Below, in pieces: positions 6,335 through 13,043 of a DNA stretch of 13,043 nt. The stretch spans positions 1 through 13,043 of the forward strand of contig CASTMW010000038.1 in NCBI GenBank assembly GCA_949450265.1, in the 5' to 3' direction. The notes beneath the pieces are model-generated. The model made no database searches. It saw only the letters and a program-made list of their open reading frames with translations, and was not told where the DNA came from. How positions within the stretch are numbered: the stretch's first letter is position 1; each line of letters starts with the position of its first letter. Position numbers and translations under genes: made by a program. The stretch is from an uncultured Eggerthellaceae bacterium (GTDB lineage Bacteria; Actinomycetota; Coriobacteriia; Coriobacteriales; Eggerthellaceae).

Positions 6335-9300
6335 ATGGTCGAGCGCATCTATGTGGAGAAGAAGCCGGGTTTCGATCCGCACACTCGCAGCTTGGAAGCC
6401 GAGATACGCGATGTGCTGGGCGTGAGTGCGCTGCAGCATCTGCGCGTGCTGAACCGCTATGATGTGGACGGTGCCGACCGGGCGCTCTTCGATGCTAGCG
6501 TGGCGGGCGTGTTCAGCGAACCGCAGGTGGATGCCACCTATCGCACGCTGGACGAGGCGCTAGGGGCCGGGCCGGCCGTCCGCGCGGTGGCTTCACAGGA
6601 TGCGCATTCGCAGAACTCGCAGGACGGCGGCGTTGCTGCTGATGCCAGCGCGGAGCCTGTGGAACCGGTGGTGTTCGCGGTGGAGTCGCTGCCGGGGCAG
6701 TTCGACCAGCGCGCTGACAGCGCAGCGGAGTGCATGCTGCTGATCGGCCAGCAGGTGCGTCCCGACGTGCGCACGGCCACGGTGTATGTGTTGGAAGGCA
6801 GCCTGTCCAAGGCCGATGTGGATGCCATCAAGCGCTATGTGATCAATCCGGTTGAAGCGCGTGAGGCGCAACTTTCTTCAGTGGAAACGCTGGAACAGGA
6901 TTTCCCCGTGCCCGCCGATGTGGAGGTGTTGGAAGGGTTCCTGGACTTGGATGAGGCGGCGCTGGCGGCGTTCATCGCCGAGCGCGGGCTGGCCATGGAC
7001 CTGGGCGATATCACCTTCTTGCAGCAGTATTTCCGTAACGAAGGGCGTGCGCCCACCATTACCGAGGTGAAGATGGTGGACACGTATTGGTCGGACCATT
7101 GCCGTCACACCACGTTCGGCACGGAGCTGACCGATATCCAGATAGACGACGAAGCGGTACGCGCGGCGTTCGATCTATATCAGCAGGTACGCGACCAGTT
7201 GGGGCGTGCAGAGAAGCCGGTGTGCCTGATGGACATGGGCACGATCGGAGCGAAGGCACTCAAGGCGACCGGAGAGCTGACCGACTTGGATGAATCCGAG
7301 GAGATCAACGCTTGTACGGTGCATTGCCCGGTGGACGTGCGCGGCAAGACTGAGGATTGGTTGTATCTGTTCAAGAACGAAACGCACAACCATCCCACCG
7401 AGATCGAGCCGTTCGGTGGGGCGGCCACATGTCTGGGGGGCGCCATTCGCGACCCGCTCTCGGGGCGCGCGTATGTGTACCAGGCCATGCGCGTGACCGG
7501 GGCAGCCGATCCCACCGCACCGCTGGACCAGACGCTGCCCGGCAAGCTGCCGCAGCGCAAGCTGTGCATCACGGCGGCCGAGGGGTATTCCTCGTATGGC
7601 AACCAGATCGGGCTGGCAACGGGGCAGGTGAGTGAGCTGTACCACCCCGGCTATGCGGCCAAGCGCATGGAGATCGGCGCGGTGGTGGGCGCCACGCCCG
7701 CCAGCGATGTGCGGCGCGAGACGCCCGCGCCGGGTGACGTGGTGGTGCTTCTGGGCGGTCGCACGGGGCGCGACGGCATCGGTGGGGCCACGGGTTCGTC
7801 GAAGGCGCACAGTGCCACGTCCATCGAGACGTGCGGCGCCGAGGTGCAGAAGGGCAATCCGCCGGTGGAGCGCAAGATACAGCGCCTGTTCCGCAATAGC
7901 GAAGCGTGCCGCATGATCAAGCGCTGCAACGACTTCGGCGCGGGCGGCGTGTCGGTGGCCATCGGCGAGTTAGCCGACGGGCTGGAGATATGGCTGGACC
8001 GCATCCCGAAGAAATACGAAGGGCTGGACGGCACGGAGCTGGCCATCTCTGAGAGCCAGGAGCGCATGGCAGTGGCGCTGGCAGCCGATGATGTGGACCG
8101 GTTCATCGAACTGGCGCGCGCCGAGAACCTGGAGGCAACGCCGGTGGCGCAGGTCACGGCCGAGCCACGCGTGCGCATGGAGTGGCGTGGCCAGCGCATC
8201 GTGGATGTGAGCCGCGATTTCCTGGCCAGCAACGGTGCGCCTAAGCAGGCGAAGGTGCGCATCGGACAGTTGGCCGAGCTGGGCGAGGTGACGCCGCGCG
8301 CGGTGCCGGATGCCGATGGCTCGCTGGAGCAATACCTTGTCTCGTTGGTGAGTGATCTAAACGTGGCGTCGAACAAAGGCCTGGTGGAGCGCTTCGATTC
8401 CACCATCGGTGCGGGCACCGTGCTCATGCCGTTCGGCGGCACCTATCAGCTGACACCAGCGCAGGCTATGGTGTCGAAGCTGCCCGTGCTGGGCGGCCAG
8501 ACCACCACCGTGTCGGGTCTAGCATGGGGTTTCGACCCGTATGTCAGCGAAGCGAACCCGTTCGCGGGGGCCTACCTTGCGGTGCTGGAATCCATCGCCA
8601 AGCTGGTGGCCACCGGCTTCACGCGCGAGCGCATGTACCTGACGTTCCAGGAATACTTTCCGAAGCTGGGCGACGACCCCGAGCGCTGGGGGCAGCCCAT
8701 GGCGGCCATCCTGGGCGCGTTGCAGGCGCAACTGGCGTTCGGTGTGGGCGCCATCGGCGGCAAGGATTCCATGTCGGGCAGCTTCGAGGACCTAGATGTG
8801 CCGCCCACACTGGTCAGTTTCGCTACGGCCATCGGCGCTATCGGGCGCATCACGTCGCCCGAGTTCAAGCAGGCGGACCACCAGGTGGTCTGGGTGTGCC
8901 CCGTGTCGGATGTGCCTGACGACATCAATGCTGCGTTTGACGTGGTAGAGACGCTGATCGGACAGGGTCTGGTGCGTGCGTGTGCCACGGTGGGCGCGAC
9001 CGGCCTGGGCGAGACGCTGTTCAAGATGTGCGTGGGCAACCGGCTGGGCCTTGCGCTCGATGTCGATGTCATCCTGGATGACCTGTGCGAGATGGCTTTC
9101 GGCACCTTCGTGGTGGAACTGGCCGACGGGCAAACGGCCGAAACAGTGCGCGCGGCGCTGCGGGCAGCGGGCGTGGCACTCTATGACGGTGCGGAGGCGG
9201 ACGATGGCGCGAACGCGGACGCAGAGGCGGACGTGGACGATGATGCCCCGGATGACGGCGGCGACACCGGTTGCGAAGTGCTGTCGCTGGGTACCACCAC

Positions 9301-10294
9301 ACAGGCGTACACCATGACCATGCAGGGCCAGACGGCCGATCTGGCGGCGGTACAAGAGGCATGGGAGGGCGCGCTGGAAGACGTGTTCCCCTATCGGAGC
9401 TGCCAGGACGGATCGGCCGAGCAGGCCGCAGCCGAGGTGCCCACGGTCAGCTACACCGCAGGGCCTGTGGCCACGTTCAACGGTCCGGCCATCGCGCGGC
9501 CGCGGGTGGTCATTCTGGTGTTCCCGGGCACGAACTGCGAATACGACACGCTGGCGGCATTCGAGCGCGCGGGCGCGGTGGTGGAAACGCAGATCATCAA
9601 CAACCTGACGCCGGATGCGGTGCGTCAGAGCGCCGAGCTGCTGGTGCGCAGTATCCGCAACGCGCAGATCGTCATGCTGCCAGGCGGGTTCAGCGGCGGC
9701 GACGAACCCGACGGGTCGGCGAAGTGCATCACCTCGTTCTTCCGTGCGCCTGCGGTGACCGAGGCGGTGCGCGATCTGCTGCAGCAGCGCGACGGCCTGA
9801 TGTTGGGCATCTGCAACGGGTTCCAAGCGTTGGTGAAGCTGGGGCTGGTACCCTATGGCGACATCGTGGAACCGACGGCCGACAGCCCAACGCTGACATA
9901 CAACCAGATAGGACGGCATCAGAGCTGCCTGGTGCGCACGCGCGTGGCGTCCAACTTGTCGCCGTGGCTGGCCGATTGCCAGGTGGGCGATATGCATACG
10001 GTGGCCATCAGCCATGGGGAAGGGCGTTTCGTGGCGCCGCCTGCGCTGCTGGACGACCTGGTGCTGGCCGGGCAGGTGGCCACGCAGTACGTGGATGTGG
10101 ATGGTGTGCCGTCCATGGACCTGGCGGCCAATCCCAATGGCAGCGTGCTTGCCATCGAGGGCATCACCAGCCCGGATGGGCGTGTGTTGGGCAAGATGGG
10201 ACACACGGAGCGCGCGGGTGACAGCCTGTACAAGAACGTGCCGGGCAACCGCTATCAGCCACTCTTCGAGGCGGGTGTGCGCTACTTCCAGTAG
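6335..10294 (+). CDS. purL: Phosphoribosylformylglycinamidine synthase, single-chain form
   Basis: A cytoplasmic enzyme of de novo purine synthesis. It converts FGAR to FGAM using ATP and glutamine. It carries both the synthetase and glutaminase parts, about 1319 residues. The synthetase half shows TYWSDHCRHTTF (His255 in DHCRH), KNETHNHPTEIEPFGGAATC (from Lys347), GYSSYGNQIGLATGQV, GGRTGRDGIGGATGSSKAHS and GAIGGKDSMSGS. The class I glutaminase at the C-terminus shows VFPGTNCEYDT, the nucleophile Cys1160 in GICNGFQ, and His1227/Glu1229 in SHGEGRF. Overall it resembles the single-chain PurL of clostridia and streptococci more than the split PurLQS system. I chose the ATG at 6335 because GGGAGAGG lies just before it; a GTG at 6314 in the same frame lacks such a site. 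Two low-complexity insertions stand out: Ser/Gln/Ala-rich at about 86-112 and Asp-rich at about 953-980. Confidence 0.96.
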   Translation: MVERIYVEKKPGFDPHTRSLEAEIRDVLGVSALQHLRVLNRYDVDGADRALFDASVAGVFSEPQVDATYRTLDEALGAGPAVRAVASQDAHSQNSQDGGVAADASAEPVEPVVFAVESLPGQFDQRADSAAECMLLIGQQVRPDVRTATVYVLEGSLSKADVDAIKRYVINPVEAREAQLSSVETLEQDFPVPADVEVLEGFLDLDEAALAAFIAERGLAMDLGDITFLQQYFRNEGRAPTITEVKMVDTYWSDHCRHTTFGTELTDIQIDDEAVRAAFDLYQQVRDQLGRAEKPVCLMDMGTIGAKALKATGELTDLDESEEINACTVHCPVDVRGKTEDWLYLFKNETHNHPTEIEPFGGAATCLGGAIRDPLSGRAYVYQAMRVTGAADPTAPLDQTLPGKLPQRKLCITAAEGYSSYGNQIGLATGQVSELYHPGYAAKRMEIGAVVGATPASDVRRETPAPGDVVVLLGGRTGRDGIGGATGSSKAHSATSIETCGAEVQKGNPPVERKIQRLFRNSEACRMIKRCNDFGAGGVSVAIGELADGLEIWLDRIPKKYEGLDGTELAISESQERMAVALAADDVDRFIELARAENLEATPVAQVTAEPRVRMEWRGQRIVDVSRDFLASNGAPKQAKVRIGQLAELGEVTPRAVPDADGSLEQYLVSLVSDLNVASNKGLVERFDSTIGAGTVLMPFGGTYQLTPAQAMVSKLPVLGGQTTTVSGLAWGFDPYVSEANPFAGAYLAVLESIAKLVATGFTRERMYLTFQEYFPKLGDDPERWGQPMAAILGALQAQLAFGVGAIGGKDSMSGSFEDLDVPPTLVSFATAIGAIGRITSPEFKQADHQVVWVCPVSDVPDDINAAFDVVETLIGQGLVRACATVGATGLGETLFKMCVGNRLGLALDVDVILDDLCEMAFGTFVVELADGQTAETVRAALRAAGVALYDGAEADDGANADAEADVDDDAPDDGGDTGCEVLSLGTTTQAYTMTMQGQTADLAAVQEAWEGALEDVFPYRSCQDGSAEQAAAEVPTVSYTAGPVATFNGPAIARPRVVILVFPGTNCEYDTLAAFERAGAVVETQIINNLTPDAVRQSAELLVRSIRNAQIVMLPGGFSGGDEPDGSAKCITSFFRAPAVTEAVRDLLQQRDGLMLGICNGFQALVKLGLVPYGDIVEPTADSPTLTYNQIGRHQSCLVRTRVASNLSPWLADCQVGDMHTVAISHGEGRFVAPPALLDDLVLAGQVATQYVDVDGVPSMDLAANPNGSVLAIEGITSPDGRVLGKMGHTERAGDSLYKNVPGNRYQPLFEAGVRYFQ
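9191..9270 (+). repeat. Asp/Ala-rich low-complexity insertion in purL
   Basis: This encodes about 27 residues, nearly half of them Asp or Glu, in an otherwise ordinary enzyme. GCGGAGGCGGACG (9191-9203) recurs as GCAGAGGCGGACG (9221-9233) with a 30-bp offset, so local duplication probably created it. It sits before the glutaminase domain and is likely a flexible surface loop. Confidence 0.6.
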
Positions 10295-10350
10295 AGCTTG
10301 GGCAAAGCCGTTAAGGTGATCGGTGTGCTGGCGGAATGAAAGGAAGTGGC

Positions 10351-10545
10351 ATGGATGAAGAGAAGATGGCTCGGACCGCTCAGGCTGGTCAGAGCACCCA
10401 GACTGCTCGGACCGCTCAGGCTAGTCAGCCACCACGGCGTAACGACCCGTTCGTACGCGCACCCAATGAAGACGATGACGGCTACGATCCGTACAGCGAC
10501 CGACCGTATGAGGCACCCCTTTTCGAGCCCGATCCCTGGGACTGA
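10351..10545 (+). CDS. Small acidic protein of unknown function
   Basis: The product has 64 residues and belongs to no family I recognise. The N-terminal half is an Ala/Gln/Thr-rich repeat (ARTAQAGQ, STQT, ARTAQASQ). The C-terminal half is acidic and rich in Pro, Asp and Tyr (NEDDDGYDPYSDRPYEAP), ending FEPDPWD. It looks largely disordered, with no membrane segment or signal. I chose the ATG at 10351 because GGAAG (10342-10346) lies four bases upstream; an in-frame ATG at 10336 has a poorer context. It begins 56 bp after the purL stop on the same strand, so it may be read from the purL transcript. The Asp/Pro codons use G or C at third positions, consistent with translation. Confidence 0.6.
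   Translation: MDEEKMARTAQAGQSTQTARTAQASQPPRRNDPFVRAPNEDDDGYDPYSDRPYEAPLFEPDPWD
10369..10428 (+). repeat. 24-bp direct repeat, 36-bp offset
   Basis: Copy 1 (10369-10392) and copy 2 (10405-10428) differ at a single base (GGT against AGT), separated by 12 bp. The 36-bp period preserves the reading frame of the small protein and encodes ARTAQAGQ and ARTAQASQ. Confidence 0.85.
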
Positions 10546-10571
10546 CCTCGAGACACAGGAGGCCCTAGGAA

Positions 10572-10607
10572 ATGATCTTTGTTGTCTTGCGCGCTATTCT
10601 GTTTTAG
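10572..10607 (+). CDS. Possible 11-codon leader peptide upstream of hom
   Basis: An ATG at 10572 opens MIFVVLRAILF and stops at TAG, 10605-10607. A full AGGAGG (10557-10562) lies nine bases before it, one of the strongest ribosome sites in the window. Six of the eleven residues are Ile, Val or Leu, reminiscent of branched-chain amino acid leader peptides, and hom feeds isoleucine synthesis. Against it: I see no clear attenuator hairpin with a T-run after it, and a possible hom promoter (-10 at 10687) lies downstream, which would leave it out of that transcript. Confidence 0.3.
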   Translation: MIFVVLRAILF

Positions 10608-10660
10608 GATAGCTACCTTTTGAAGTGTTCGTTTGTGAAGAAGACAATCTGTCTGTCCGT

Positions 10661-10692
10661 TTGCGTGGGACATGCTGCCCAGATGGTAGAAT
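10661..10692 (+). promoter_or_regulatory. Weak candidate promoter for hom
   Basis: TAGAAT at 10687-10692 is a good -10 match, 37 bp before the hom ATG. TTGCGT at 10661-10666 is a poor -35 at a 20-bp spacing. TGTCC (10654-10658) and GGACA (10668-10672) form a small inverted repeat over the -35 area. Confidence 0.35.
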
Positions 10693-10729
10693 CTAGGGAA
10701 CGCATCCCAAAGAGAACACGGAGATCCTG

Positions 10730-12013
10730 ATGACCATCAAACTGGGGCTCGTCGGCACCGGCACCGTCGGCGGCGGCTGCATCGACATACTGCAGAAGCA
10801 TCGCGAAGATTTTGAGCGTCACCTGGGCGTTGATGTGGAACTGGCGCGCGTCTGCTCGCTCACCTCGGATGAGGCTGAAGCGCACGGCGTGGGACACCTC
10901 TTCACCAGCGACTACCACGACATCGTGGATGACCCGGCCATTGACATCGTCATCGAGCTGATCGGCGGCACCACGGTGGCGCGCAGCGTGGTGCTGGATG
11001 CGCTGGCGGCGGGCAAGAACGTGGTCACCGCCAATAAGGCGCTCATGGCCACGCACGGTCAAGAGGTCATGGATGCGGCGGACGCAGCGGGCGTTGAGCT
11101 GATGTTCGGCGCTAGTGTGGGCGGCGGCATCCCTATCATCGGGCCGCTAAAGCATTCGCTGATCGCCAACGAGATCCTCTCGGTGAAGGGCATCGTGAAC
11201 GGTACCACCAACTACATGCTCACGAAGATGGCGGAAGAGGGCATGAGCTACGACCAGGCGCTGGCCGAAGCGCAGGCGTCGGGTTTCGCCGAGGCTGATC
11301 CGTCGGCCGATGTGGATGGGTTCGATGCGGCGGCCAAGATCGCCATCCTGAGCAGCATCGCGTTCAATTCGCGCGTGATCATGGATGATGTGTTCACCGA
11401 CGGCATCACCGCGGTCACGCCCACCGATCTGGAAGCCGCTGCCGACATGGGCTATGCCGTGAAGCTGCTGGCCATCGGCCATCGCACGCCCACCGGCATC
11501 GACGTACGCGTGCACCCCACTATGATCCCCTTGGACCATCAGCTGGCGAAGGTGAACGGCGTGTTCAACGCTATCTATGTTGAAGGCGATTTCGTGGGCG
11601 AGACCATGTTCTTCGGCGAAGGCGCAGGTGCAGGCGCAGCGGCCAGCGCTGTGATGGGCGATGTGTTGGAAGTGGCGCGACACGTGGCGCAGGGCGTGGC
11701 GCCCATCGTTGGCTGCACGTGCACTGACGAGCTGCCCATCTGCCCCATCACCAGCTTGTCCATGAAGTATTACATCCGCTTCTGCGCGGCTGACCGACCG
11801 GGCGTGCTGGCGGCCATGGCAGGCGTGTTCGCCAAGCACGATGTCAGCGTGCATTCTATGATCCAGCGCGGGGCGGGCGAAGATGGTTGCGTGAGCCTGG
11901 TGTACGTGACGCACATCGCGCGCGAGCAGGACATCCGCGATGCCATCGACGAGATCTGCGCGCTGCCCGATACCGTGAGCGGCCGTCCGTCTCTGATCCG
12001 CGTGGAGGAATAG
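10730..12013 (+). CDS. hom: Homoserine dehydrogenase with C-terminal ACT domain
   Basis: A cytoplasmic NAD(P)-dependent enzyme that reduces aspartate semialdehyde to homoserine, the branch point to threonine, methionine and isoleucine. The product has 427 residues, normal for the monofunctional actinobacterial/Bacillus form not fused to aspartokinase. The nucleotide-binding motif GLVGTGTVGGG is at 6-16. VVTANKALM (98-106) carries Lys103. The catalytic segment runs GASVGGGIPI, VNGTTNYML and GFAEADPSADVDGFDAAAK, with Asp199 and Lys203 at the spacing of the known proton-relay pair. An ACT domain begins near residue 345 (YYIRFCAADRPGVLAAM), which usually gives feedback control by threonine. The ATG follows GGAG at 10720-10723, six bases away. 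It stands apart from other threonine genes in this window and ends at a hairpin. Confidence 0.97.
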   Translation: MTIKLGLVGTGTVGGGCIDILQKHREDFERHLGVDVELARVCSLTSDEAEAHGVGHLFTSDYHDIVDDPAIDIVIELIGGTTVARSVVLDALAAGKNVVTANKALMATHGQEVMDAADAAGVELMFGASVGGGIPIIGPLKHSLIANEILSVKGIVNGTTNYMLTKMAEEGMSYDQALAEAQASGFAEADPSADVDGFDAAAKIAILSSIAFNSRVIMDDVFTDGITAVTPTDLEAAADMGYAVKLLAIGHRTPTGIDVRVHPTMIPLDHQLAKVNGVFNAIYVEGDFVGETMFFGEGAGAGAAASAVMGDVLEVARHVAQGVAPIVGCTCTDELPICPITSLSMKYYIRFCAADRPGVLAAMAGVFAKHDVSVHSMIQRGAGEDGCVSLVYVTHIAREQDIRDAIDEICALPDTVSGRPSLIRVEE

Positions 12014-12065
12014 GACCAATGAGCGCTCAAAGCGCTTCGCGCGCCCTGGGGGTACACGAAGCTAT

Positions 12066-12099
12066 CATGCCCGCTGCCTCGCGTGAAGCAGCGGGCATG
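12066..12099. terminator. Perfect 12-bp hairpin between convergent hom and moaE
   Basis: CATGCCCGCTGC (12066-12077) pairs exactly with GCAGCGGGCATG (12088-12099) around a 10-base loop. It lies 52 bp after the hom stop and 17 bp after the moaE stop on the other strand, so it can serve both directions. No T-run follows on either side, so termination would depend on the stem or on Rho. A second small stem (AGCGCT, CAA, AGCGCT; 12022-12036) directly follows hom. Confidence 0.65.
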
Positions 12100-12116
12100 G
12101 AGCAGAGCCCCTGTGT

Positions 12117-12512
12117 CTAGGCGAACACTTCCTTCTCCACCACCAGGTCGTTCTTGATCTTGCCCACCAGTTTCTGCAAGGCGTCGATGCAGTTGGGGCG
12201 GATGTCGGCGCCGATCAGCACGTACATGATGCTGTCGCCCACGTTTAGGGCGCCCTCGTTCAGCCATACGCGCACGTAATGCACGCCGGGCCACGTGAGC
12301 GCGTCGGCCACTGCCGCATCCACGCCCGCCGCATCGTAGCTGAACTCCACCTGCGCCACCTCGCCCAAGCCTTCCACGCCTTCGCGCACCTGCGCTTTTG
12401 GCGTGACGCGCACCACGCCGTTATGCGTCAGGAACATGCCGCACTGGGCCGCTTCAGGAGACGCCTTCGCCTCGGCGAGCCACTGATCCATCGAGGGTTC
12501 TTGCATAGCCAT
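12117..12512 (-). CDS. moaE: MoaE-like molybdopterin synthase catalytic subunit
   Basis: MoaE, with thiocarboxylated MoaD, converts precursor Z (cPMP) to molybdopterin. The product of 131 residues is somewhat shorter than E. coli MoaE (150). Aligning by eye, HNGVVR fits the E. coli TGKVRN segment (Arg39), and ADIRPNCIDAL fits the SAHRSSAF segment. From that Arg, the Lys in GKIKND is 15 residues on and the Lys in VEKE 22 residues on, exactly the spacing of Arg104, Lys119 and Lys126 in E. coli. His103 is replaced by Ile. YVRVWLNEGALNVGDSIMYV fits the beta-strand and GD motif before it. I chose the ATG at 12512 because GGAGG lies five bases upstream; ATGs at 12527 and 12524 precede that site. 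No moaD is in the window. It converges on hom. Confidence 0.8.
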   Translation of the reverse strand: MAMQEPSMDQWLAEAKASPEAAQCGMFLTHNGVVRVTPKAQVREGVEGLGEVAQVEFSYDAAGVDAAVADALTWPGVHYVRVWLNEGALNVGDSIMYVLIGADIRPNCIDALQKLVGKIKNDLVVEKEVFA

Positions 12513-12527
12513 ATCGACCTCCATCAT

Positions 12528-12570
12528 GCCGTTCGTTCACTTCGTTCATCATAGCGCAAGCTATCGACGG
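12528..12570 (-). promoter_or_regulatory. Upstream region of moaE: 9-bp tandem repeat and small palindrome
   Basis: TTCGTTCAC (12532-12540) is followed directly by TTCGTTCAT (12541-12549), one mismatch. Next is ATAGC-GCAA-GCTAT (12551-12564), a perfect 5-bp stem. Read on the minus strand this gives TATGAT at 12553-12548, a possible -10 for moaE about 35 bp before its start. I see no good -35. Confidence 0.3.
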
Positions 12571-12626
12571 TAAGCCGAGAGCGGGCACCGAAGACAGCTT
12601 CTGCGTACTTCCCGTTATTTGCGCAG

Positions 12627-13034
12627 TCAAAGCTCCATCTCGGAGAGACAGGTAATGCCATGCTTCTGGCAGAAGTCCATAAGTTTGCGATCGAGGGTGA
12701 ACAGTGTGGAGCCAGTGCGACGCGCTAATACGAAATAGAACAGATCATAGGTGGAGTGGTTCAGTCGGATGCTCTCTTGAAGAGCCTCAGCTTGTAGGTC
12801 ATCAAGAGGATAGAATTCGTCGATCAGGAACATGGATACAGAGAGGTACTGTTCCGCCTGTTGGGGCGTCAAGCCTTCGGTGCGTGTCAACTTGCGGAAT
12901 ACGCTGGCAACTTCGGCTCTGATAAGGTCGCAGCTGATGACCTTCTCATTCCGCAGGAGAAGCGTTCGTAAAGCAAGGCCTTCTGGTGTTCGCCGTACCA
13001 TTTCCACTACAGCGCACGCATCCAAGACGATCAT
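12627..13034 (-). CDS. vapC: PIN-domain toxin, VapC type
   Basis: A probable ribonuclease toxin of a type II toxin-antitoxin pair; such enzymes cut tRNA or other RNA in the cytoplasm when freed from the antitoxin. The length of 135 residues is typical. The four acidic positions of the PIN active site are visible: Asp5 (VLDACAVVE), Glu41 (IRAEV), Asp97 (STYDLFYF) and Asp115 (TLDRKL). Third-position GC is visibly lower than in the neighbouring housekeeping genes, which fits recent transfer. The ATG is nine bases from the window edge; its bases overlap a TGA in another frame, as expected if an antitoxin gene ends there. Downstream, an inverted repeat CTGCG/CGCAG (12601-12605, 12622-12626) abuts the stop codon. 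Whether it is active cannot be judged from sequence. Confidence 0.85.
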   Translation of the reverse strand: MIVLDACAVVEMVRRTPEGLALRTLLLRNEKVISCDLIRAEVASVFRKLTRTEGLTPQQAEQYLSVSMFLIDEFYPLDDLQAEALQESIRLNHSTYDLFYFVLARRTGSTLFTLDRKLMDFCQKHGITCLSEMEL

Positions 13035-13043
13035 CGGGCTTCC
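13031..13043 (-). CDS. Possible last codons of the VapB-type antitoxin (partial)
   Basis: Read on the minus strand, the edge gives GAA GCC CGA TGA, whose TGA overlaps the toxin ATG as ATGA. Toxin genes of this type are usually preceded by, and overlap, their antitoxin. Only three codons are inside the window, so identity rests on position alone. Confidence 0.3.

Noticed and set aside
5107..6348. 413-codon minus-strand open frame across purC and the membrane protein
   Set aside because: It overlaps two plus-strand genes with strong starts, and the product shows no recognisable domain.
8792..10204. 470-codon minus-strand open frame within purL
   Set aside because: It lies wholly opposite the conserved PurL glutaminase and late synthetase regions. 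Its His/Arg-rich composition is typical of a shadow.
10608..10729. T-box or SAM riboswitch before hom
   Set aside because: No T-box-like conserved sequence and no SAM-I core; the only stems are short, without a T-run.
11147..12019. 290-codon minus-strand open frame opposite hom
   Set aside because: Antisense shadow of a conserved enzyme; composition is His/Gly/Ala-biased.
1..13043. tRNA, rRNA, CRISPR array or insertion sequence
   Set aside because: I saw no cloverleaf-like segment with a TTCGA arm, no regularly spaced repeats and no transposase motifs on either strand; this was by eye only.

Overview
The window looks like chromosomal DNA from a high-GC actinobacterium, most likely class Coriobacteriia (Eggerthella/Slackia/Adlercreutzia type). 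I infer this from the strong GC bias at third codon positions, a long single-chain PurL, an OmpR-type two-component pair and a twin-arginine (Tat) exported protein of a style common in that class. No 16S or other marker gene is present, so the placement is inference. I see no rRNA, tRNA, CRISPR array, insertion sequence or prophage gene.

Layout. Positions 1-312 are comparatively AT-rich on the left and hold no gene I can name. A minus-strand gene (313-1683) encodes a Tat-exported protein of unknown function. It is divergent, across about 400 bp, from a response regulator (2090-2797) and sensor kinase (2831-4552). The kinase stop overlaps the purC start (4549-5436) in an ATGA, so the regulators and this purine gene are probably one operon. 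A G14 homopolymer lies in the kinase C-terminal tail 54 bp before the purC start. An unidentified two-helix membrane protein (5500-6219), with a consensus -10 of its own, separates purC from purL (6335-10294). A 64-residue unidentified protein (10351-10545) follows. Next comes homoserine dehydrogenase (hom, 10730-12013), preceded by a possible 11-codon leader ORF. A strong hairpin (12066-12099) separates hom from the convergent minus-strand moaE (12117-12512). At the right edge a VapC-type PIN toxin (12627-13034, minus) probably overlaps the last codons of its antitoxin.

How the genes fit together. PurC and PurL are two steps of de novo purine (IMP) synthesis. Hom opens the threonine/methionine/isoleucine branch from aspartate semialdehyde. 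MoaE helps make molybdopterin, used by the molybdoenzymes that are abundant in Eggerthellaceae. The two-component system has no visible target in the window other than its own promoter, where two AATGTACCCG direct repeats with 11-bp period look like an OmpR/PhoB-type operator.

Most of the window is ordinary housekeeping DNA. The most notable feature is the G14 tract. Loss or gain of one G would truncate the kinase tail and also move the kinase stop 28-38 bp upstream of the purC start, breaking the translational overlap. It is therefore a candidate phase-variable switch, or else a sequencing error. I did not find a clearly new multi-gene system.
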